The translations under genes and the position numbers were made by a program. 40,214 nt of DNA. It comes from an uncultured Butyricicoccus sp. GTDB lineage: Bacteria > Bacillota > Clostridia > Oscillospirales > Butyricicoccaceae. Below are positions 14,284 to 22,316 of the stretch, one piece after another; positions within the stretch are counted from its first letter, which is position 1; each line of letters starts with the position of its first letter. The notes beneath the pieces are model-generated. The model was not told where the DNA came from and searched no databases. It saw only the letters and a program-made list of their open reading frames with translations. The stretch spans positions 1 to 40,214 of the forward strand of contig CALWUF010000026.1 in the NCBI GenBank assembly GCA_944384655.1, written 5' to 3'.

Positions 14284-15003
14284 TCTGTCAGATAGTATAC
14301 TGCGCACGCGGTCGGCAAATGGATACCAGTCGGAGGTTTGTTCCACGGTGCCGAGCTTGTATTTTTCTTCACCGCGCACAATGCGCCAGGTTTTCGTGAT
14401 GCGCGGCGGGACAATGCGCACATCATCCGAAACTTCTGCGGTGTCCAATTCCGCTTCCGTCGTATGCGCGGCGTCCGTGGGTGGCAGTAGAATGATATGT
14501 TCTTCCGCCTCTTTTGCCGGTTCGACCGTATACCAGTGGATCCCGTCATCGGCATAGACTTCCGGCGGCAGATGGGTAAAGCCGATGGAATAGGCATGCA
14601 TGTGCCGCGCCGAATCCCGGATCAATTGTTGTGCGCTGTGCCATAACGGCGCGTCATGCCGCTCCAGCCAGGCGTTTGCAGCGTCTGCATTTTCCACGGG
14701 AAAGTGCAGTTCGCCGGACGGCGGGGCGAGCAGTGTGCCGAGCAGGACAGGCAAATACAGCCACACCCATGGTTCCTGCGTTTTTTGAAAGGCATAGCCA
14801 TGTGCCGTCCATGCGCCGGTTTTTTCCGGCGAAATGCGCACGAGCAGGGAACAGGTAGACATACACAAAAAGAACATATCCCCTGCGCCGCCATAATGCT
14901 GTGCACGGTCGAGCAGACAGCACAACCCCTCGTGTTCTTCCAACGTGAGCAGGCGGTGTTTTTCTGCGGGATCGAATGCAAACGGAAAACCAGTCAGCGT
15001 CAT
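14281..15003 (-). CDS. Uncharacterised protein, fourth gene of the GTPase cassette
   Basis: 240 residues, mixed alpha/beta, no signal peptide. I do not recognise the family. Visible features: GDMFFLCMSTCSLLVRI (about 41-57), a Trp-rich segment EPWVWLYLPVLLGTLLAPP (77-95), an acidic linker (~165-190) and a basic C-terminal segment (TKTWRIVRGEEKYKLGTVEQ). The FFL..LVR and W..LP pattern weakly matches the preceding gene's product, hinting at distant paralogy. It overlaps the upstream gene by 4 bp, so it is tightly coupled to the GTPase operon. Confidence 0.7.
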   Translation of the reverse strand: MTLTGFPFAFDPAEKHRLLTLEEHEGLCCLLDRAQHYGGAGDMFFLCMSTCSLLVRISPEKTGAWTAHGYAFQKTQEPWVWLYLPVLLGTLLAPPSGELHFPVENADAANAWLERHDAPLWHSAQQLIRDSARHMHAYSIGFTHLPPEVYADDGIHWYTVEPAKEAEEHIILLPPTDAAHTTEAELDTAEVSDDVRIVPPRITKTWRIVRGEEKYKLGTVEQTSDWYPFADRVRSILSDR

Positions 15004-15773
15004 GCGTTGCCTCCTTTGTACGGGATATATTGCCAGCCCCGCCGGTCCAATTCGGTTTCCAATGCGGCGGCAGCGCTCTCCAGTTCAGAAAATGACCAGC
15101 CGTCCGCGTCGCGCGCCATGTCTGCGCTGCGTGCAATGGGATATGGCATATGGCCGTGGCTGACCGCTTCCAGATGAGCCGTTTTTGTCTTGCGGTCCAA
15201 TGTCAGGCGGATGTCACACTGGCGCGGATTCTGCGGCTGCCAGCGCGTGCGCCCCTGTGTGGGCGGCTGTTCGGAAAAATGCAGCCCATTTGCATCAAAG
15301 GTGAAGGAAACCGGTGTATCAGCGGCGAAAATTGCCTGTTGAATGGCTTTTGCGTGTCGGTTTTTGGGACTGTACTGCGCGCAGGCATCCAACAGTTGGG
15401 TGGTCGGAAGCGGAACGGTTTGCCCGTCCTTGACGAGCAGTGCATAGATAGAACGAGCAGACCAGAAGCCGGGGACAACATGTGGAAGGCACAGCCAGAA
15501 TGGACGGACGTCCGCTGCGGGGCAGTACAGCCCTTCCAGCGAGAAGATCGGCCGCGCATACAGGTCACGGCTTCCACTGTTTACTGCACGCACCAATATC
15601 GCGTCGGTATCGCTGAGGAAAAAATGTACGGTACCGTCCGCCTGTCCGCGCTGCATGTCCTCCAGCCGCGCCTGTAAAAACGCATCCACGGCGTCGGAAT
15701 GGGGTGGGAGCGGGAATAGATAACGATAATCTGCATCAGGCGTTCGGCTGAACAAAAAGATCTCCGGTTTCAT
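15000..15773 (-). CDS. Uncharacterised protein, third gene of the GTPase cassette
   Basis: 257 residues, no signal peptide or membrane helix. Notable segments: IFLFSRTPDADYRYLFPLPP (5-24), GTVHFFLSDTDAILVRAV (~47-64), SRDLYARPIFSLEGLYCP (~67-84) and FWLCLPHVVPGFWSAR. I cannot assign a family. The YARPIFSLEGL stretch resembles core strands of domains accompanying some bacterial GTPases, but only loosely. AAGGTGA precedes the ATG; the gene starts 21 bases after the GTPase stop and overlaps the next gene. Confidence 0.72.
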   Translation of the reverse strand: MKPEIFLFSRTPDADYRYLFPLPPHSDAVDAFLQARLEDMQRGQADGTVHFFLSDTDAILVRAVNSGSRDLYARPIFSLEGLYCPAADVRPFWLCLPHVVPGFWSARSIYALLVKDGQTVPLPTTQLLDACAQYSPKNRHAKAIQQAIFAADTPVSFTFDANGLHFSEQPPTQGRTRWQPQNPRQCDIRLTLDRKTKTAHLEAVSHGHMPYPIARSADMARDADGWSFSELESAAAALETELDRRGWQYIPYKGGNA

Positions 15774-15794
15774 GATGTCACCTTCTTTTTTCTG

Positions 15795-16823
15795 TCACAC
15801 TTCGATGATCTGTGTCCCGCACAGCGGGTCGAGGATGGAATGCAGGTTGCCAACATATTGGCGATACAGGGAAATCTGTTCATTTTCCTGTCCGGCAAGG
15901 CGCTGTAAGATATGACGCCATTGGAATTTGGAGACAAAACCGGATTTGTGTTCGATCTGTTCGGGAGGTTCTTCGCTGTCGTCATAGCCGAGACGCACCC
16001 GGTTTTCCAGTTCATTCATGACGCCATATAAAATACCGATATCAAAACCATAGGGCTGCGGCGGCGCAGTCATTTCGGAATGATATACGCCATTGTTGTC
16101 GCGCCAGGAATTGGAATTGCCATCGCCGCAGGTTGACGTGGGGACGACAGCAATTTTCCAGCCGGGCTGATTGATGCAAAAACGCACGGTTGGATCAAAG
16201 ACCTGGAGGGCGCGGTTGACCAGTCCATGGAAATGGTTGTCTTTGAGCGTCTGTGGGACCAGGCTGGAATCACATTTGGTCAGCATAAGTAAAACCGTGC
16301 GCGGCTTGCTGACAAAGTCGGTATCGCGTTCTGTGCTGAGGATTTCAAAAATGGTGTTGATTTCCAGGGCAATTTGCTGCCGGGCAGGTTCGACGCCGCC
16401 CTCCTCTGACAGGATATTTGCATCTGCGAACAGCAGCAGCACATCCGTATCTATGATGCGGTGCAGCAGCCGGCTGGCTTCTTCTGACTCTTCATTCAGC
16501 ATGGTTTTGAGCAGACCGCCCGAATAGTCGATCAATGGCATATCGAGCAGCGGATAGGTGGGCACGTCCGGACGGAAATGCCCGCCGAAAGCGAATGGGA
16601 ATTCTGTTGTAATCATCGTACCGGTGCTGATAAAGCCCTGATTGATGTCGGCATAGCGGTTGATGATACCGGAATTGCGAAGGCGTTCTTCCGGCGTCGC
16701 GCCGCAGGCAGTCAGATAATAACTGTCCCGGCGGCGCACCTTGAGCAGTTCCATAATGGCGCCGTAGGCATTGCTCTTGCCGCTGCCGCTCACGCCAACG
16801 GCGGTTACAATAATCTTACTCAT
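15795..16823 (-). CDS. P-loop GTPase of the conserved four-gene cassette
   Basis: 342 residues, cytoplasmic. GTPase motifs in order: G1 GVSGSGKS (10-17), a Thr-rich switch I region near 67-73 (STGTMITT), G3 DYSGG (99-103), G4 TKCD (182-185, the NKxD equivalent that favours guanine) and a G5-like VVPTSTCG (~226-233). This order and spacing suit a TRAFAC-type regulatory GTPase rather than an ABC or kinase ATPase. The C-terminal ~80 residues are helical. AAAGGGGG precedes the ATG by 9 bases. It lies 18 bases after a membrane YARHG gene and is followed by two unknown genes, which suggests a membrane-linked GTPase switch with dedicated partners. Exact subfamily not known to me. Confidence 0.82.
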   Translation of the reverse strand: MSKIIVTAVGVSGSGKSNAYGAIMELLKVRRRDSYYLTACGATPEERLRNSGIINRYADINQGFISTGTMITTEFPFAFGGHFRPDVPTYPLLDMPLIDYSGGLLKTMLNEESEEASRLLHRIIDTDVLLLFADANILSEEGGVEPARQQIALEINTIFEILSTERDTDFVSKPRTVLLMLTKCDSSLVPQTLKDNHFHGLVNRALQVFDPTVRFCINQPGWKIAVVPTSTCGDGNSNSWRDNNGVYHSEMTAPPQPYGFDIGILYGVMNELENRVRLGYDDSEEPPEQIEHKSGFVSKFQWRHILQRLAGQENEQISLYRQYVGNLHSILDPLCGTQIIEV

Positions 16824-16841
16824 ATGATGATACCCCCTTTG

Positions 16842-17876
16842 TTATGACTTCAACCTGCTGCGGCAGGAAATCAAAAAGTCCAGATTCTCATTTTCTATGT
16901 CACTGAATTCTGCGCGGACTTCATCCTGGGATTTGTCCGGGTCCGGATTATACCAGCTCTGTTCGGCGAAATAGGACGCATCGCCGGAATTGGACAGATC
17001 ATAGCCGTGGCGGGCATACATTTCATTGATTGCACGTTGGATCTGCGAGACGTCCATGCCTTCCACATCGCTGTCCGTCAGTGCGCGGCGGTGGGATGGC
17101 AGGATATAATCGTCCCCGGAGAACAGACCGGAAACCCAATCGCCCACACCGGTTGCCCAATTGCTGATGGTTTCACCGATGCCGCCGGATGTATTTTCTT
17201 CCGGTTGGGTGTCTGCCGGTGTTTCCGACTGGGTCTGTGTGTTGTCTGTTGCGGTGTCATCGTGCGTCTGTGTGTGATCCGTGTCGGATTGTGATGCCGA
17301 TCCGTCCTGCGACAGCGATGGGAATTCAATCTGCTTCACGTTGAGATAGGACATGCCGTTCGGATGCACCGTCAGCCCCACCGTTTGGAGCAGCGAACCG
17401 ACACTGCGGTTGATCTCATTGACATAGGACAGTGCGGACATCGGACCGAGCAGGATGACTACCACAAGTATAGCACAGATCAGGCGTGCAGAGATGGGCA
17501 ATGGTTGACGTTGGCGCACGGTGAACAGCAAAGAGCCGTCTTCTGCGCGATAGGTGCGCACGCCCTCCAGCCAACCGCCGGGCAGACGTTCCAGGTCTCC
17601 ATATTTGCTTTTATCAAATTCGCTGCCGATGCGCCCATATGCGCCGGGCGTCATGGTAACGAGATATTCGTGCCGGTCAACGTGTGCCGGGCGTTTGGGT
17701 CTCTTGCGGATGAACGTCAGGTACAGGCACAACAACAGGACGGCTGCGGCAACGGGGACAGAAAAGGCTCCGACGACAACGCCGATAAAGCCGATCTTGC
17801 TGCCCAGCCAGACGAGCGCTTCAAACAGGACCAGTGCGAGCAGGACACCGCGCAGGATTTGAAAAACTTGCTTCAT
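16842..17876 (-). CDS. Membrane protein with extracytoplasmic YARHG domain
   Basis: 344 residues. Three hydrophobic segments: about 8-24, 29-53 and 130-150. The ~75 residues between the second and third are likely cytoplasmic, and everything after 150 is likely outside. There follow a Ser/Thr/Asp/Gln-rich spacer (~190-230), an amphipathic segment with WATGVGDWVSGLF, and a C-terminal YARHG domain (~256-335; YARHG at 287-291, then SYFAEQSWYNPDPD). YARHG domains are extracellular modules of unknown ligand in Firmicutes. Start at 17876 follows AGGGGG; a longer frame begins at 17909. First gene of the GTPase cassette, so a sensor or anchor for the GTPase is plausible. Confidence 0.85.
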   Translation of the reverse strand: MKQVFQILRGVLLALVLFEALVWLGSKIGFIGVVVGAFSVPVAAAVLLLCLYLTFIRKRPKRPAHVDRHEYLVTMTPGAYGRIGSEFDKSKYGDLERLPGGWLEGVRTYRAEDGSLLFTVRQRQPLPISARLICAILVVVILLGPMSALSYVNEINRSVGSLLQTVGLTVHPNGMSYLNVKQIEFPSLSQDGSASQSDTDHTQTHDDTATDNTQTQSETPADTQPEENTSGGIGETISNWATGVGDWVSGLFSGDDYILPSHRRALTDSDVEGMDVSQIQRAINEMYARHGYDLSNSGDASYFAEQSWYNPDPDKSQDEVRAEFSDIENENLDFLISCRSRLKS

Positions 17877-17974
17877 AAAACTATGTACCCCCTGCCTGTC
17901 ACAGCACATTGCGTGTGGGACAGGGCAAACAAAAAGTGGTATGCCGCGACAAATGGCGACAGTTTATGCTTCAC

Positions 17975-18003
17975 ACTATACGGAAAAAATTTGAGCCTGT
18001 CAA
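17975..18003 (-). promoter_or_regulatory. Promoter of the GTPase cassette
   Basis: Minus strand TTGACA (18003-17998), 17-base spacer, TATAGT (17980-17975). The leader is about 90 nt and contains an imperfect CCTGTC/GACAGG hairpin (about 17904-17934). Confidence 0.83.
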
Positions 18004-18027
18004 TAGCAGGTATACATAACACGGGGA

Positions 18028-18067
18028 TAAAAAACGCCCAAACAGGCTGTTTTTGCCCATTTGAGCG
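18028..18067 (-). terminator. Terminator of the solute-binding protein gene
   Basis: CGCCCAAACAGGC (18035-18047) and GCCCATTTGAGCG (18055-18067) form a 13-bp stem with G-U pairs around a 7-base loop; the minus strand continues with six T. It insulates the GTPase cassette from its upstream neighbour. Confidence 0.9.
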
Positions 18068-18097
18068 CATATTCACAGAAAATTTACTGGATTGTCA

Positions 18098-19132
18098 TCA
18101 TTTTGTTTTTTCGCGGCGAAGGCGGCGGTTGACTTCATCAATATGCGCTTGTGCGGTTTCCTGTGTGATCAATGTCACGTCGGTATGGATGGTTTCAGGT
18201 ACTTCTTCACCCTGGTACAGCTTGACGGCATTGCGGATGCATTCCCGTCCGATTTCATAAGCGTCCTGTGCGAATACGGCGTCGATTTCACCGGTTCGCA
18301 CCAGTTCAGAAACCTCCTGCATACCGTCAAATGAGACAATATGAATGGTATCCCCAAGTCCCGCCTCCGCAATCGCACGGTATGCACCGAGCGCCATGCT
18401 GTCAGAAGTGGTACACACCACATCGATGGTTGGATGCGTTTTTAGCAGATGCCTCATCGCTTCTTCTGCCTGTTCTTCCGAGGAGTTACAGATTTCTGTG
18501 TCCAGCACATGGATACCGCCGTCATGCAGTGCATCCTCCAGACCGTATTCGCGCAGGGTGTGGGCTTTGTCCTGCGCCTGCCCGCGCAGAATCACTGCAT
18601 AGGCGCCTTTGTCAACCAATCCTGCCGCGTAACTGCCCTGACGGTAAGCGGCGGTATAATTGTCTGTGCCGATATAACAGGAACAACCGTCATATCGGAG
18701 CGAGGTGTCGACCGCAATCAGAATTTTACCGTTTTGTGTGGCGAGCGTCAATCCGTCCTGTAAGGCGTCCGCATCAACCGGTGCAATGGCAATGACGTCA
18801 ACTGCCATCGTCGCCATCGTGCGCAGCATTTCAGCCTGATCCTCTGTGTCGTCTTCTTCCTCGGGGGAAAATATCATAACCTCCACGCCGAGTTCATCCG
18901 CTTCATCTTCCGCACCCGCTTTGATGAGATCAAAATATGGATTTTCCAGTGATTTGAGAACAATGCCGACATACGGGGTATCCAGGGGGGAGACCGGTGC
19001 TGTATTGGCTGAACCGGCATCGGCAGGATCGTCGGTGCGTCCACGCTTTGTAAAGCCGCTTCCACATGCGCAGCACAACAGGGAAAGGGCTGTCAACAAC
19101 CCGACCAGACAAATTCTCCGTATCTTTTTCAT
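18098..19132 (-). CDS. Orphan periplasmic-type sugar-binding lipoprotein
   Basis: 344 residues. Signal peptide MKKIRRICLVGLLTALS, then LLCCACGSG with a probable lipobox Cys. The mature part is a type I (ribose/galactose-like, Peripla_BP_4) binding protein: YVGIVLKSLENPYFDLIKAG at its start, IDVIAIAPVDADAL-type hinge, GTDNYTAAYRQGSYAA, VVCTTSDSMALGAYRAI and HIVSFDGMQEVSELV. Start at 19132 is preferred since GGAGG lies 8 bases upstream; ATG 19138 would be only 2 bases away. No ABC permease or ATPase is adjacent and the gene is monocistronic, so it either works with a transporter elsewhere or is a sensory receptor. Confidence 0.88.
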   Translation of the reverse strand: MKKIRRICLVGLLTALSLLCCACGSGFTKRGRTDDPADAGSANTAPVSPLDTPYVGIVLKSLENPYFDLIKAGAEDEADELGVEVMIFSPEEEDDTEDQAEMLRTMATMAVDVIAIAPVDADALQDGLTLATQNGKILIAVDTSLRYDGCSCYIGTDNYTAAYRQGSYAAGLVDKGAYAVILRGQAQDKAHTLREYGLEDALHDGGIHVLDTEICNSSEEQAEEAMRHLLKTHPTIDVVCTTSDSMALGAYRAIAEAGLGDTIHIVSFDGMQEVSELVRTGEIDAVFAQDAYEIGRECIRNAVKLYQGEEVPETIHTDVTLITQETAQAHIDEVNRRLRREKTK

Positions 19133-19168
19133 GCGCATGCCCTCCTTCCTGCACATATAAGGTAAGTC

Positions 19169-19198
19169 ATTATATCATTTTTGCCTGTGAACCGGCAA
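19169..19198 (-). promoter_or_regulatory. Promoter of the solute-binding protein gene
   Basis: Minus strand TTGCCG (19198-19193), 18-base spacer, TATAAT (19174-19169), 37 bases before the start. Confidence 0.72.
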
Positions 19199-19208
19199 TT
19201 GCATTTAT

Positions 19209-19235
19209 GTACAAAAAAAGCCCCTGTTTTTGTAC
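19209..19235. promoter_or_regulatory. Inverted repeat GTACAAAAA-N9-TTTTTGTAC
   Basis: Perfect 9-bp arms separated by 9 bases (AAGCCCCTG), just upstream of the leftward -35 box at 19193-19198 and 73 bases from the galE -35. No gene reads into it from either side, so a terminator role is unlikely; an operator for the binding-protein gene is the better guess. Confidence 0.45.
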
Positions 19236-19308
19236 CACAGGACACAGAGATACGTTTTTACACAAACACCATGACCATCGATCATGAATTTTGCGTAAAA
19301 CTTTCCGA

Positions 19309-19337
19309 TTGACAGCCAGAAATAAAATGGTTATAAT
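19309..19337 (+). promoter_or_regulatory. Consensus promoter of galE
   Basis: TTGACA (19309-19314), 17-base spacer, TATAAT (19332-19337): exact consensus. The leader to the ATG at 19437 is about 90 nt and AT-rich. Confidence 0.9.
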
Positions 19338-19436
19338 GATATAAAATATTTCTATATTCTATATAATTGTAAAAATAACAGACAAAAATAAGTTGGTGCG
19401 TAACATGTATTTAGACATATATGGAGGAGCTATGCA

Positions 19437-20450
19437 ATGAAAACGATTTTGGTAACAGGTGGAACCGGCTATATCGGCAGCCATGTGTGTGTACAGCTGC
19501 TCGATGCGGGATACCATGTTGTCATCGCAGATAATTTAATCAATTCCAAGCGCGAGGTCGTCGATTATATCGCACAGATGACCGGCAAAACACCGGACTT
19601 TTATCAGACCGATCTGCTCGATGCAGATGGCTTGCGTGCGATTTTCCGCGCACATCCCATCGATGGCGTCATCCATTTCGCAGGGCTTAAGGCAGTTGGC
19701 GAGTCTGTAGAGCAGCCGCTGCGCTATTATACCAATAACCTGACCAGCACGTTGAACCTGCTCGCTGTGATGCAGGAGGCGGGCTGTACCGTTATTGTCT
19801 TTTCTTCTTCTGCGACGGTATATGGCGAAAACAATGCGGTTCCGTTTCACGAAGGAATGCCGGTCTCCGCGACCAATCCCTATGGATATACCAAGGTGGT
19901 ACAGGAACGTATGCTGACAGACATTGCGGCGGCACAGCCGGAGCTGAGTGTATTGCTGCTGCGCTATTTCAATCCGGTCGGTGCACATCCGAGCGGTCTG
20001 ATCGGTGAAAATCCCAATGGGATTCCCAATAATTTGATGCCATATGTCGCAAAGGTTGCAACAGGTGAATTGCCCCATGTCAATGTTTTTGGCAACGATT
20101 ATGATACGCCGGATGGCACAGGCGTGCGCGATTATATCCATGTCTGTGATTTGGCACGCGGGCATGTGCTCGGATTGCAATATGCATTTGGACGCACGGG
20201 CACGGATATTGTCAACCTCGGCACGGGACATGGCAGTTCGGTGCTCGAATTGATCCATGCATTTTCTCAGGCATGCGGTCATGATCTGCCCTATGTCATT
20301 GCGCCGCGCCGTGCGGGCGATATTGCGGAATGTTGGGCGGATACGAAAAAAGCAAAAGAAGTGCTCGGATTTACCACGCAGGTCACGTTGGCGGATATGT
20401 GCCGTGACAGTTGGAATTTTATCTGTCATCAGCGCGAACAGGCACATTGA
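19437..20450 (+). CDS. galE: UDP-glucose 4-epimerase
   Basis: 337 residues, the full length for GalE. NAD-binding GGTGYIGSH (8-16), the SSSATVYG motif with catalytic Ser/Thr (~122-130), catalytic YGYTK (YxxxK, ~149-153), RYFNPVGAHPSG and GTGVRDYIHVCDLARGH are all present. It interconverts UDP-glucose and UDP-galactose (Leloir pathway, envelope and exopolysaccharide precursors). GGAGG precedes the ATG. It is alone, with no galK or galT nearby, so supply of UDP-galactose for glycans is a likely role. Confidence 0.96.
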   Translation: MKTILVTGGTGYIGSHVCVQLLDAGYHVVIADNLINSKREVVDYIAQMTGKTPDFYQTDLLDADGLRAIFRAHPIDGVIHFAGLKAVGESVEQPLRYYTNNLTSTLNLLAVMQEAGCTVIVFSSSATVYGENNAVPFHEGMPVSATNPYGYTKVVQERMLTDIAAAQPELSVLLLRYFNPVGAHPSGLIGENPNGIPNNLMPYVAKVATGELPHVNVFGNDYDTPDGTGVRDYIHVCDLARGHVLGLQYAFGRTGTDIVNLGTGHGSSVLELIHAFSQACGHDLPYVIAPRRAGDIAECWADTKKAKEVLGFTTQVTLADMCRDSWNFICHQREQAH

Positions 20451-20503
20451 TGCACCAGCCGAGTGGTCAGACCCCTATGGTACAATTTTTATCATGGAAT
20501 ACA

Positions 20504-20562
20504 ACAAAGCCTGTACACCTCGCACATGAGAGGGGGTACAGGCTTTGTCTGTTTATTTTTTC
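20504..20562. terminator. Bidirectional terminator, galE and the lepA operon
   Basis: ACAAAGCCTGTAC (20504-20516) and GTACAGGCTTTGT (20536-20548) form a 13-bp stem whose loop has an inner CCTC/GAG pairing. On the plus strand it is followed by CTGTTTATTTTTT; on the minus strand by TGTATT. It lies between convergent genes. Confidence 0.85.
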
Positions 20563-20654
20563 CGTCCGAACAGCCCGAGCAGGGCAGTGATGGCGAACAT
20601 ACCGGCGGTATAACCGGCGCAGAAGCGCCGCCATAGTCGTTTGATTCGTTTCAT
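20553..20654 (-). CDS. Possible 33-residue membrane peptide
   Basis: A short frame starting 4 bases after the UPF0210 stop: a strongly basic N-terminus (MKRIKRLWRRFCAGY), a hydrophobic stretch TAGMFAITALLGLF and a basic end GRKK. That is the pattern of a small single-pass or amphipathic membrane peptide. There is no good ribosome binding site; it would depend on coupling to the upstream stop. It is followed directly by the operon terminator, consistent with being the last gene. Not recognised as a known family; chance ORF is possible. Confidence 0.4.
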   Translation of the reverse strand: MKRIKRLWRRFCAGYTAGMFAITALLGLFGRKK

Positions 20655-20658
20655 ATCG

Positions 20659-22017
20659 TCAGTTCTTGAGCGAATGCATCGGCGCAGGGATGCGTCCGCC
20701 GCGGTTGATAAATTTTGCAGCGGAGAATGGATGCACATCCATAACCGGAGCGGAACCCAACAGACCGCCAAATTCCAATTCATCCCCGATCTGATGACCG
20801 ATGGCAGGGATGATGCGGACAGCCGTGGTTTTGCAGTTGACAACACCAATGGCAGCTTCGTCTGCAATGATGGCGGAAATGGTCTCAGCCGGCGTATCGC
20901 CCGGAATGGCGATCATATCCAGACCCACGGAGCACACGGCGGTCATGGCTTCCAGTTTATCCAGATGCAATGCGCCTTCATGGACGGCATGGATCATGCC
21001 TTCGTCTTCCGATACCGGGATGAACGCACCGGACAGCCCGCCGACCGATGCGGACGCCATGACGCCGCCTTTTTTTACCGCGTCATTGAGCATGGCGAGA
21101 ATGGCTGTTGTACCATGCGTGCCGCAGCATTCCAAACCGACTTCTTCCAGAATGCGTGCGACCGAGTCGCCGACAGCCGGCGTCGGGGCAAGGGACAGAT
21201 CGACAATGCCAAACGGTACGCCCAGACGTTCGGATGCGATGGAACCGACAAGCTGACCCATGCGGGTGATCTTGAAAGCTGTCTTTTTGATGATATCGGC
21301 AACTTCATTGATGGAACAGTCACCGGCGCGTCGGATGGCGGAATGAACCACACCCGGACCGGATACGCCGACATTGAGTACACAATCGGATTCCCCAACG
21401 CCATGGAATGCACCGGCCATAAAGGGATTGTCTTCGACGGCATTGGCAAAGACCACCAGTTTTCCTGCGCCGATACACTGTTGATCGGCGGTCAATTCAG
21501 CCGTTTTGCGAATGACTTCGCCCATCATGCGCACGGCGTCCAGGTTAATGCCCGCTTTGGTGGAAGCGACATTGACCGAGGAACAAACCAGGTCCGTGGT
21601 TGCCAGCGCTTCCGGGATGGATTGAATGAGAATTTCATCGCCTTTGGCAAACCCTTTTTGTACAAGCGCGGAAAAACCGCCGACGAAATTTACACCACAG
21701 GTTTCTGCTGCGCGGTTGAGCGCCTGTGCCAGCGGGACATAGGAAGCGGCGTTGGTTGCCGCGCCGATCATGGAAATTGGGGTGACAGAAATGCGTTTGT
21801 GAATGATCGGAATACCCAATTCCGTTTCAATCTGTTCACCGGTTTTTACCAGATGTTCCGCCTTGCGCGTAATTTTTTCATATATTTTATCGGAAACGGC
21901 ATGGATGTCATCAGAGATACAGTCGAGCAGGGAGATACCCATGGTAATGGTACGGATATCCAGATGCTCGTCCTCAATCATTTTGATGGTTTCCATGATG
22001 TCAAAGCTGTTAATCAT
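20659..22017 (-). CDS. UPF0210 / PFL family protein (DUF711)
   Basis: 452 residues, the standard length of this family. Conserved blocks include [16 protein letters not shown] near the start, [44 protein letters not shown] and [20 protein letters not shown]. The name PFL reflects a predicted glycyl-radical-enzyme-like barrel, without the radical Gly loop; function is unknown. Start at 22017 follows GAGAGGAG; the frame's earlier ATG at 22035 overlaps that site. It begins 14 bases after its usual partner UPF0237 (ACT domain), a conserved pairing in bacteria and archaea. Confidence 0.9.
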   Translation of the reverse strand: MINSFDIMETIKMIEDEHLDIRTITMGISLLDCISDDIHAVSDKIYEKITRKAEHLVKTGEQIETELGIPIIHKRISVTPISMIGAATNAASYVPLAQALNRAAETCGVNFVGGFSALVQKGFAKGDEILIQSIPEALATTDLVCSSVNVASTKAGINLDAVRMMGEVIRKTAELTADQQCIGAGKLVVFANAVEDNPFMAGAFHGVGESDCVLNVGVSGPGVVHSAIRRAGDCSINEVADIIKKTAFKITRMGQLVGSIASERLGVPFGIVDLSLAPTPAVGDSVARILEEVGLECCGTHGTTAILAMLNDAVKKGGVMASASVGGLSGAFIPVSEDEGMIHAVHEGALHLDKLEAMTAVCSVGLDMIAIPGDTPAETISAIIADEAAIGVVNCKTTAVRIIPAIGHQIGDELEFGGLLGSAPVMDVHPFSAAKFINRGGRIPAPMHSLKN

Positions 22018-22031
22018 CGTATGGGCTCCTC

Positions 22032-22304
22032 TCAAATGCGATGCATGGCGTTGAAGATGTCCTCATGCATCAGATGCACTTTCATACCCAATTCCACACC
22101 GTCGGCTTCCAACTGCGCGGTCAGCGCCGGGAAGCTGACGTCACAGTTTTCCAGATCGACCAGCATGATCATGGCAAACAAATCGCCGCCCATGATATTT
22201 TGACGGACGTCAACGATATTGACCGAGTGATCGCTCAGGGTATTGGAAATCCGGGCGATCACGCCCGTGCGGTCTTTACCTGCTACAGTTAACATTGCAC
22301 GCAT
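22032..22304 (-). CDS. UPF0237 ACT-domain protein
   Basis: 90 residues forming one ACT domain: [20 protein letters not shown], then [24 protein letters not shown] domains bind amino acids or similar ligands and regulate partners; here the partner is likely the following UPF0210 protein. The ribosome binding site CTAGGAGG overlaps the hemW stop codon, so translation is coupled to hemW and the gene belongs to the lepA operon. Confidence 0.9.
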   Translation of the reverse strand: MRAMLTVAGKDRTGVIARISNTLSDHSVNIVDVRQNIMGGDLFAMIMLVDLENCDVSFPALTAQLEADGVELGMKVHLMHEDIFNAMHRI

Positions 22305-22316
22305 GTTTGTTTCCTC

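Larger units (their letters stand above)
19133..19436. other. Divergent intergenic region, binding protein and galE
   Basis: 304 bases with two strong divergent promoters (listed separately) and a 9-9-9 inverted repeat between them (19209-19235). Apart from these I see no ORF or RNA gene. Confidence 0.6.

Noticed and set aside
20641..22203. 520-codon plus-strand frame antisense to UPF0210 and UPF0237
   Set aside because: Same reason; no ribosome binding site and no recognisable domain, while the minus-strand genes are conserved families.
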